Shown in pieces: positions 21,776 through 27,965 of a stretch of 27,965 bases of DNA. Each line of letters begins with the position of its first letter. The stretch's first letter is position 1. The notes below the pieces were generated by a model, which saw nothing but the letters and a program-made list of their open reading frames with translations, did no database searches and was not told the origin of the DNA. The DNA comes from an uncultured Ruminococcus sp. (GTDB taxonomy: Bacteria > Bacillota > Clostridia > Oscillospirales > Ruminococcaceae), in assembly GCA_945867875.1 (NCBI GenBank), contig CAMBJF010000006.1:1-27965 (forward strand), written 5' to 3'. The translations under genes and the position numbers were made by a program.

Positions 21776-22975
21776 TTATTCGTTGATCTTAGTAACAACG
21801 CCTGATCCTACTGTACGGCCGCCCTCACGGATAGCGAAACGGAGACCTTCCTCAATAGCGATAGGAGTGATAAGCTCAACCTTGATCTCAACGTTATCAC
21901 CGGGCATGCACATTTCCTTATCAGCAGGAAGCTCGATAACGCCTGTAACGTCAGTTGTTCTGAAATAGAACTGAGGTCTGTAGTTGTTGAAGAAAGGAGT
22001 ATGACGTCCGCCCTCTTCCTTCTTCAGAACGTAAACCTGACCGCTGAACTTGGTGTGGGGGTGAATGGAACCGGGCTTACAAAGAACCTGACCTCTTTCG
22101 ATTTCAGTTCTCTGGATACCACGGAGAAGAGCACCGATGTTGTCGCCTGCCTCAGCGTAGTCGAGGATCTTTCTGAACATCTCGATACCTGTAACAACAG
22201 TAGACTTAGTGTCCTTGATACCAACGATCTCAACAGTATCGTTAGTCTTGAGCTGGCCTCTTTCAACTCTACCTGTAGCAACAGTACCACGACCGGTGAT
22301 GGTGAATACGTCCTCAACAGGCATAAGGAAGGGCTGATCAGCCTTTCTGTCAGGAGTAGGAATATAAGTGTCAACAGCGTCCATAAGCTTCTTGATGCAC
22401 TCATACTCAGGAGCCTCAGGATCCTTGGACTCGGACATAAGAGCCTGGTAAGCAGAACCGATGATGATAGGAGTATCATCGCCGGGGAACTCGTACTTAT
22501 CAAGAGTCTCACGGATATCCATCTCAACGAGCTCAAGGAGCTCAGGATCGTCAACCTGGTCAGCCTTGTTCATGAATACAACGATGTAAGGAACGCCAAC
22601 CTGACGAGCGAGAAGAAGGTGCTCCTTGGTCTGAGCCATAGGACCATCAGTAGCAGCAACTACGAGGATAGCACCGTCCATCTGAGCAGCACCGGTGATC
22701 ATGTTCTTAACATAGTCAGCGTGGCCCGGGCAGTCAACGTGAGCGTAGTGACGATTATCAGTCTCGTACTCAACGTGAGCAGTGTTGATTGTGATACCTC
22801 TTTCTCTCTCCTCGGGAGCCTTATCGATATCAGCATAGCCTTCGAACTGAGCCTGACCCTTAAGGGAAAGATACTTTGTAATAGCAGCGGTAAGAGTAGT
22901 CTTGCCGTGGTCAACGTGACCGATGGTACCAATGTTTACGTGGGGCTTGGTTCTTTCAAAATGTGCCTTTGCCAT
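21776..22975 (-). CDS. tuf: Translation elongation factor Tu
   Basis: EF-Tu carries aminoacyl-tRNA to the ribosome as a GTP complex. The 399-residue protein has G1 GHVDHGKT (19-26), G2 RGIT (59-62), G3 DCPGH (81-85) and G4 NKAD (136-139), followed by domains II and III with GRGTVATGRVERG and GDNVEIKVELI. AAAGGAGG lies 9 nt upstream of the ATG. It is the last gene of the str block but has a promoter of its own in the 119-nt spacer after fusA, so it can be expressed above the level of its neighbours. Confidence 0.98.
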   Translation of the reverse strand: MAKAHFERTKPHVNIGTIGHVDHGKTTLTAAITKYLSLKGQAQFEGYADIDKAPEERERGITINTAHVEYETDNRHYAHVDCPGHADYVKNMITGAAQMDGAILVVAATDGPMAQTKEHLLLARQVGVPYIVVFMNKADQVDDPELLELVEMDIRETLDKYEFPGDDTPIIIGSAYQALMSESKDPEAPEYECIKKLMDAVDTYIPTPDRKADQPFLMPVEDVFTITGRGTVATGRVERGQLKTNDTVEIVGIKDTKSTVVTGIEMFRKILDYAEAGDNIGALLRGIQRTEIERGQVLCKPGSIHPHTKFSGQVYVLKKEEGGRHTPFFNNYRPQFYFRTTDVTGVIELPADKEMCMPGDNVEIKVELITPIAIEEGLRFAIREGGRTVGSGVVTKINE

Positions 22976-23021
22976 TGGAAAATTCCTCCTTTAAATTTAG
23001 GTTTAAATAGCTTATGCTATC

Positions 23022-23050
23022 ATTTTAACAGATTTGCATTTAAAATGCAA
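23022..23050 (-). promoter_or_regulatory. Internal promoter of tuf, overlapped by a palindrome
   Basis: The -35 box TTGCAT (23050-23045) and -10 box TAAAAT (23027-23022) are 17 nt apart. The perfect 17-nt palindrome TTGCATTTTAAATGCAA (23034-23050) covers the -35 box and half of the spacer. Downstream, ATAGC-4 nt-GCTAT (23007-23020) can form a small hairpin at the transcript start. Confidence 0.65.
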
Positions 23051-23094
23051 GCCTATTTTGTAAATTTTCGTAAAAAATTACAAATATTCTAAAA

Positions 23095-25176
23095 TCAGTT
23101 TGCCTTGTTTCTTGCAGACATGATTTTTTCAGCAACAGATCTGGGCACCTCTGTGTAGCTGTTAGGCTCCATAGAATACTGACCACGGCCCTGTGTCTTG
23201 GAACGGAGGTCATTGGAGTAACCGAACATCTCAGAAAGAGGAACGAGAGCGTCAACCTGAGCTGTGCCGTTGTTTGTCTCCTGACCGAGGATCTGACCAC
23301 GGCGGGAGTTGAGGTCACCGATTACAGTTCCCATAAAGTCATCGGGAACGATAGCGGATACCTTCATGATAGGCTCAAGAATGCAGGGATCAGCCTTCTT
23401 CATAGCTTCCTTGAACGCCATAGAACCGGCGATGGAGAATGCCATTTCGGAGGAGTCGACTTCGTGGTAGGAACCATCGTAAAGAGTAACCTTTACGTCA
23501 ACGACCTGATAGCCTGCGAGAACGCCTGCCTTCATAGCGCCCTGAATACCCTTGTCAACAGCGGGAATGTACTCCTTAGGAATAGCACCGCCGACAACGG
23601 CATTGATAAACTCGTAACCCTTACCGGATTCGTTAGGCTCAACCTTGATCTTAACGTGACCGTACTGACCCTTACCACCGGACTGACGAGCGTACTTGTG
23701 ATCAACATCAGCAAGCTTCTTGATAGTTTCCTTGTAAGCAACCTGAGGCGCACCAACGTTTGCCTCTACCTTAAACTCTCTGAGGAGACGGTCAACGATG
23801 ATATCGAGGTGAAGCTCACCCATACCGGCGATGATAGTCTGTCCTGTTTCCTCATCTGTCCAGGTTCTGAAGGTGGGGTCTTCTTCTGCAAGCTTTGCAA
23901 GACCGATACCCATCTTCTCCTGACCTGCCTTAGTCTTAGGCTCGATAGCGAGCTGGATAACAGGCTCAGGGAATTCCATAGACTCGAGAATAATGGGGTG
24001 CTTGGGATCACAGAGAGTATCACCTGTAGTAGTATTCTTAAGGCCTACACAAGCTGCGATATCGCCTGAGTAAACAGTTTCGATATCCTTTCTGTGGTTT
24101 GAGTGCATCTGAAGGATACGTCCCATTCTTTCGGAACCGTCCTTAGTTGCGTTAAGAACAGTAGCACCTGCGTCAACAGTACCGGAGTAAACTCTGAAGT
24201 AGCAGAGCTTTCCAACGAAGGGGTCTGTTGCGATCTTGAATGCGAGAGCTGCGAAAGGCTCATCATCAGATGCAGGTCTGTCCTCTTCCTCACCTGTCTC
24301 GGGGTTAACACCCTTGATAGGAGGAATATCAAGAGGAGAAGGCATATAGTCAACAATTGCATCAAGGAGCTTCTGAACACCCTTGTTTCTGTAAGAAGTA
24401 CCGCAGGTAACAGGAACCATCTTGTTCTCGATACAGCCCTTACGGATGCACTTCTTAACTTCCTCAATTGTGAGCTCTTCGCCCTCGAGGTATTTTTCCA
24501 TGATCTCGTCGTCCATCTCAGCTGCTGCTTCGATGAGCTCATCGTGATACTTCTGAGCGAGTTCCATCATATCCTCAGGGATAGGCTCGTCTCTCATATC
24601 CTTACCGAGGTCATCATAATAAACCTCAGCCTTCATCTCAACGAGGTCGATAAGTCCCTTAAAGTCTTCCTCGGAACCGATAGGAAGCTGAATGGGCACT
24701 GCGTTACACTTAAGACGTTCGTGCATCATTTCTACAACACGGTAGAAGTTAGCACCCATAATGTCCATCTTGTTAACGTAAGCCATTCTGGGAACCTGAT
24801 ATTTATCAGCCTGACGCCAAACGGTCTCAGACTGGGGCTCAACGCCGCCCTTTGCACAGAAAACTGTTACAGAACCGTCAAGAACTCGAAGCGAACGCTC
24901 AACCTCAACTGTAAAGTCAACGTGGCCCGGGGTGTCGATGATATTGATTCTATGGTCTCCCCAGTGCGCTGTAGTAGCAGCGGAAGTGATGGTGATACCT
25001 CTTTCCTTCTCCTGCTCCATCCAGTCCATCGTGGACGCACCTTCGTGGGTTTCACCAATCTTGTAGTTAACACCCGTGTAGAAAAGGATACGCTCGGTGG
25101 TGGTGGTTTTACCAGCGTCGATGTGAGCCATGATACCAATGTTTCTTGTTTTTTCAAGTGAACAATCTCTTGGCAT
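23095..25176 (-). CDS. fusA: Translation elongation factor G
   Basis: EF-G drives translocation with GTP. The 693-residue protein has AHIDAGKTTTTER (17-29), RGITI (59-63), DTPGHVDF (81-88) and NKMD, followed by the complete domains II-V; domain IV has the tip region YDGSYHEVDSSEMAF. Length is normal. GGAGG lies 7 nt before the ATG. It follows rpsG by 59 nt without a clear promoter, so it is probably expressed from the rpsL promoter. This true EF-G makes the Tet(M)-like fusion protein at 382-2952 a second, specialised family member in the same window. Confidence 0.98.
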   Translation of the reverse strand: MPRDCSLEKTRNIGIMAHIDAGKTTTTERILFYTGVNYKIGETHEGASTMDWMEQEKERGITITSAATTAHWGDHRINIIDTPGHVDFTVEVERSLRVLDGSVTVFCAKGGVEPQSETVWRQADKYQVPRMAYVNKMDIMGANFYRVVEMMHERLKCNAVPIQLPIGSEEDFKGLIDLVEMKAEVYYDDLGKDMRDEPIPEDMMELAQKYHDELIEAAAEMDDEIMEKYLEGEELTIEEVKKCIRKGCIENKMVPVTCGTSYRNKGVQKLLDAIVDYMPSPLDIPPIKGVNPETGEEEDRPASDDEPFAALAFKIATDPFVGKLCYFRVYSGTVDAGATVLNATKDGSERMGRILQMHSNHRKDIETVYSGDIAACVGLKNTTTGDTLCDPKHPIILESMEFPEPVIQLAIEPKTKAGQEKMGIGLAKLAEEDPTFRTWTDEETGQTIIAGMGELHLDIIVDRLLREFKVEANVGAPQVAYKETIKKLADVDHKYARQSGGKGQYGHVKIKVEPNESGKGYEFINAVVGGAIPKEYIPAVDKGIQGAMKAGVLAGYQVVDVKVTLYDGSYHEVDSSEMAFSIAGSMAFKEAMKKADPCILEPIMKVSAIVPDDFMGTVIGDLNSRRGQILGQETNNGTAQVDALVPLSEMFGYSNDLRSKTQGRGQYSMEPNSYTEVPRSVAEKIMSARNKAN

Positions 25177-25235
25177 AGCTTTTCCTCCAAAATATAGCTG
25201 CGTTTATAACGTACTGCTTCGGCTTTAAGGCTCTG

Positions 25236-25706
25236 TTACCATCTGTAGTGAGCAAATGCCTTATTTGCTTCAGCCATCTTGTGAGTATCCTCACGCTTCT
25301 TGCAAGCTCCGCCCAGACCGTTCATAGCGTCCATGATCTCGGCAGCGAGTCTTTCCTTCATAGTCTTCTCGTTTCTTGCTCTTGCGTAAGTAGTAAGCCA
25401 TCTGAGTCCAAGAGTCTGCTTTCTCTCGGGTCTAACCTCCATAGGAACCTGGTAGGTAGCACCGCCCACACGGCGAGCCTTTACCTCCAGGAGAGGCATG
25501 ATGTTTTCCATAGCCTCATTGAACGCCTCAAGTGGGTCCTTTCCTGTCTTTTCAGCAACAATTTCAAAAGCTCCGTAAACGATCTTCTGAGCAACGCCCT
25601 TCTTACCGTCGAGCATTATATTGTTGACAAGGCGGGTAACGATCTCTGAATTGTAAACGGGGTCACAAAGAACCTCACGCTTAGCTATTTTACCTCTTCT
25701 TGGCAC
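25236..25706 (-). CDS. rpsG: Small ribosomal subunit protein S7 (uS7)
   Basis: S7 nucleates assembly of the 30S head on 16S rRNA. The start is GTG at 25706 (VPRRGKIAKREV, read as fMet), with AAGGAGG 8 nt upstream; this gives 156 residues, exactly the family norm. An ATG six codons upstream lies within the Shine-Dalgarno and is not used. Visible motifs are LVNNIMLDGKKGVAQKIVY, ARRVGGATYQVP and ARARNEKTM. The 153-nt spacer behind rpsL contains an imperfect CCACA / TGTGG hairpin (25805-25825); whether it is a ribosomal-protein feedback site cannot be told. Confidence 0.97.
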   Translation of the reverse strand: MPRRGKIAKREVLCDPVYNSEIVTRLVNNIMLDGKKGVAQKIVYGAFEIVAEKTGKDPLEAFNEAMENIMPLLEVKARRVGGATYQVPMEVRPERKQTLGLRWLTTYARARNEKTMKERLAAEIMDAMNGLGGACKKREDTHKMAEANKAFAHYRW

Positions 25707-25859
25707 AATACTTCCCTCCTTCATAGTAATGATATCATAGGTACTCGTTTCTTCCACGACACGTCGTCCAATGCAGAGGTCCATCTATATAAAAATGAAT
25801 ATCTCCACAAATAATCAATGTGTGGTTTCATCTGAGTCACTTTGGATTACAGAAAGCTA

Positions 25860-26282
25860 TTACTTAGCTCCTGCCTTGGGCTTCTTGGCACCGTACTTGG
25901 AACGGGCCTGGTTTCTCTTGGCAACACCCTGAGCATCGAGTGTACCTCTGATGATGTGATAACGTACACCGGGGAGGTCCTTAACTCTTCCGCCTCTGAT
26001 AAGAACAACAGAGTGCTCCTGGAGGTTGTGTCCGATACCGGGAATGTAAGCTGTTACTTCGTTTCCGTTTGTGAGCTTAACTCTGGCGATCTTTCTCATA
26101 GCGGAGTTAGGCTTCTTAGGTGTAGCGGTTCTTACAGCGGTGCAAACGCCTCTCTTCTGAGGTGAGCTGAGGTCGATAGCGATCTTCTTCTTGGCATTGT
26201 AGCCCTTCTGAAGAGCGGGAGCTGTGGACTTCTTCTCAATAACGTCTCTTCCCTTGCGAACTAACTGATTAAAGGTAGGCAT
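25860..26282 (-). CDS. rpsL: Small ribosomal subunit protein S12 (uS12)
   Basis: S12 sits at the decoding centre. The 140-residue protein starts MPTFNQLVRKGRDVI at 26282, with AAAGGAG 8 nt upstream. The conserved TATPKKPNSAMRK and GHNLQEHSVVLIRGGRVKDLPGVRYH are present, and the lysines whose changes give streptomycin resistance in other bacteria are the wild-type ones. The C-terminal tail SKYGAKKPKAGAK is slightly longer than average. It is the first gene after a consensus promoter. The L7Ae-like gene that often precedes rpsL in Bacilli is absent. Confidence 0.98.
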   Translation of the reverse strand: MPTFNQLVRKGRDVIEKKSTAPALQKGYNAKKKIAIDLSSPQKRGVCTAVRTATPKKPNSAMRKIARVKLTNGNEVTAYIPGIGHNLQEHSVVLIRGGRVKDLPGVRYHIIRGTLDAQGVAKRNQARSKYGAKKPKAGAK

Positions 26283-26345
26283 TGATACATCTCCTTTCAT
26301 AGATTTCCGTGGAAAGTATATATTTATACCATCACACATTTTATT

Positions 26346-26374
26346 ATTATACACGCATTTTCCCCGATTGTCAA
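26346..26374 (-). promoter_or_regulatory. Strong sigma-A promoter of the rpsL-rpsG-fusA operon
   Basis: TTGACA (26374-26369) and TATAAT (26351-26346) match consensus exactly with a 17-nt spacer. The leader before rpsL is about 60 nt. Confidence 0.9.
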
Positions 26375-26472
26375 GCATTTTATACAATTTCAAACGGCAA
26401 AATTTGTTTTTGTCGGTTTTTACAACCACGGAGCCGTGTATATCCGCCTGCATAGGTGATTTTAACGAACAA

Positions 26473-26492
26473 GGCAGCCCCTAAGGACTGCC
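26473..26492 (-). terminator. Probable weak terminator after rpoC
   Basis: GGCAGTCC / GGGCTGCC form an 8-bp stem with one G-U pair and a 4-nt loop, 20 nt past the rpoC stop. The tail TTGTTCGTT is only moderately U-rich, so termination may be incomplete. Confidence 0.55.
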
Positions 26493-26512
26493 CTGAAAGC
26501 ATTTTATTTCAC

Positions 26513-27965
26513 TTAGTGGAGCACAGTATGCTCGGGAGCTGTCTCTGTCTTGACGATCTGAACGTTGTTGTAAACGTCCATACCTGTGCCGGCAGGAATA
26601 AGCTTACCGATAATAACGTTCTCCTTAAGTCCAAGCAGATGGTCGCTCTTGCCCTTGATAGCAGCATCGGTAAGAGCCCTTGTGGTCTCCTGGAATGAAG
26701 CTGCGGACAGGAAGCTGTCGGAGTTGGAGGAAGCCTTGGTGATACCCTGGATAATGGGCTTGAATGTGATAAGTCTCACATCTTCCTCACCTGCATCTAT
26801 CCTTGCCTTGAGCTTGAGGTTCTCCTCATAAATTTCCTTGCGGTCAGCCACAGCTCCGGGGAGCATAAATGTTGAGCCGCCGTCCTCTATGCGGACCTTC
26901 TTAAGCATCTGACGAACGATAACTTCGATGTGCTTGTCGTTGATATCAACACCCTGGAGACGGTAAACCTTCTGAACTTCGGTGATGATATAGTTCTGAA
27001 CAGCCTGCTGACCAAGAATTTCAAGGATATCTCCGGGATTAACGGAGCCCTCAGTAAGAGCGTCACCCTTGTTAACGGTATCGCCCTCGTGGACCTTGAT
27101 CTTGTAGCCGTAAGGAACGGGATAGAACTCCTCGGTTGCAGTTTCGGGATCGGTGATGATAACATTTCTTGTGTTCTTTATCTCGGTCATGCTTACCTTA
27201 CCGCCAAAGCGTGCCACAATAGCAGCATTCTTGGGACGTCTGCTCTCGAACAGTTCCTCGACACGGGGAAGACCCTGTGTGATATCCTCGGCAGATGCGA
27301 TACCACCGGTATGGAACGTTCTCATTGTAAGCTGTGTACCGGGCTCACCGATAGACTGAGCAGCGATAACGCCGACAGCCTCACCCACAGCAACAAGGTT
27401 GTTGTTGGACATATTAGCACCGTAGCACTTAGCGCATACGCCGTGTTTAGCGTGGCAGTTAAGAACGGAGCGTATCTTGACTCTCTCAACGCCTGCGTCA
27501 ACGATCTTCTGAGCGTCAGCGTCGGTGATGAGCTTGTTCTTGGTGATGATAAGATTGCCTGTGTTGGGATCGTAAAGGTCATCAAGGAGGTATCTTCCGA
27601 GAAGTCTCTCCTTAAGGGGTTCGATCATCTCGTTGCCGTTCTTGATGGTGTAGATCTCAATACCCTCATCAGTTCCGCAGTCCTCCTCACGGATAATAAC
27701 GTCCTGAGAAACATCTACGAGACGTCTTGTAAGGTAACCGGAGTCAGCGGTACGAAGAGCCGTATCGGCAAGACCCTTACGGGCACCACGGGAAGAAATG
27801 AAGTATTCCAGAATGTTAAGGCCTTCACGGTAGTTAGCTCTGATAGGCATCTCGATAGTAGAACCTGAGGTGTTGGCAATAAGTCCGCGCATACCTGCAA
27901 GCTGACGTATCTGGTTGATAGAACCACGGGCACCGGAGTCAGCCATCATGAAGATAGGATTGTAC
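26513..27965 (-). CDS. rpoC: RNA polymerase subunit beta', C-terminal part (5' end outside window)
   Basis: The frame stays open to the right edge, giving 483 visible residues of the C-terminal part of beta'. It begins YNPIFMMADSGARGS and includes the bridge-helix/trigger-loop region SRGARKGLADTALRTADSGYLTRRLVDVSQD, the zinc-binding cysteines in EEDCGT and NCHAKHGVCAKCYG, and the highly conserved GEPGTQLTMRTFHTGG. The C-terminus ends with KTETAPEHTVLH. It is immediately upstream of the rpsL promoter, the usual rpoBC-str order. Confidence 0.97.
   Translation of the reverse strand, partial: YNPIFMMADSGARGSINQIRQLAGMRGLIANTSGSTIEMPIRANYREGLNILEYFISSRGARKGLADTALRTADSGYLTRRLVDVSQDVIIREEDCGTDEGIEIYTIKNGNEMIEPLKERLLGRYLLDDLYDPNTGNLIITKNKLITDADAQKIVDAGVERVKIRSVLNCHAKHGVCAKCYGANMSNNNLVAVGEAVGVIAAQSIGEPGTQLTMRTFHTGGIASAEDITQGLPRVEELFESRRPKNAAIVARFGGKVSMTEIKNTRNVIITDPETATEEFYPVPYGYKIKVHEGDTVNKGDALTEGSVNPGDILEILGQQAVQNYIITEVQKVYRLQGVDINDKHIEVIVRQMLKKVRIEDGGSTFMLPGAVADRKEIYEENLKLKARIDAGEEDVRLITFKPIIQGITKASSNSDSFLSAASFQETTRALTDAAIKGKSDHLLGLKENVIIGKLIPAGTGMDVYNNVQIVKTETAPEHTVLH

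Overview
The window looks like a chromosomal segment of a low-to-mid GC Bacillota, most likely a Ruminococcus-like member of the Clostridia. This is inferred from strong AGGAGG-type ribosome binding sites, consensus sigma-A promoters (TTGACA-17-TATAAT upstream of rpsL), a PurF with [4Fe-4S]-ligand cysteines, a clostridial dicluster ferredoxin, a MocR-type aspartate aminotransferase and a str operon in the usual Firmicutes order. No rRNA, tRNA, insertion sequence or CRISPR array is visible. Almost everything is read from the minus strand; the exceptions are toxN (partial), ldhA and the ferredoxin gene.

Left part (1-9365): the 3' end of a ToxN/AbiQ-family type III toxin gene converges on a remarkable fusion gene, an EF-G/Tet(M)-like translational GTPase carrying a C-terminal Rae1/YacP-type NYN ribonuclease domain. 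Next comes a secreted protein made of about eight tyrosine-rich repeats, then ldhA (D-lactate dehydrogenase, divergent), an aspartate aminotransferase with a hairpin-rich leader, an FkbM-type methyltransferase and a small PH-domain protein.

Middle (9396-21264): a purine biosynthesis operon transcribed leftwards in the order purE-purC-(purF paralog)-purF-purM-(membrane protein)-purN-(methyltransferase)-purO-AICAR transformylase-(lipoprotein)-(membrane protein)-purD, probably continuing into the PH-domain and FkbM genes. It covers many steps from PRPP to IMP; purL, purK and purB are absent from the window. Two features stand out. The last two steps are carried by separate proteins, an archaeal-type PurO IMP cyclohydrolase and a stand-alone AICAR transformylase, instead of bifunctional PurH. 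A tandem PurF paralog has lost the glutaminase active site but keeps the PRPP loop and Fe-S cysteines. The operon has a promoter about 220 nt upstream of purE, and the leader contains a possible 34-codon peptide and an intrinsic terminator, which suggests attenuation.

Right part (21389-27965): a small 2[4Fe-4S] ferredoxin gene, then the translation/transcription block tuf-fusA-rpsG-rpsL and the 3' part of rpoC, which runs off the right edge. rpsL and tuf have their own promoters.

The best candidates for under-described biology are the translation-factor/A-site-RNase fusion, the glutaminase-dead PurF partner, the tyrosine-rich secreted repeat protein and the purine operon leader.
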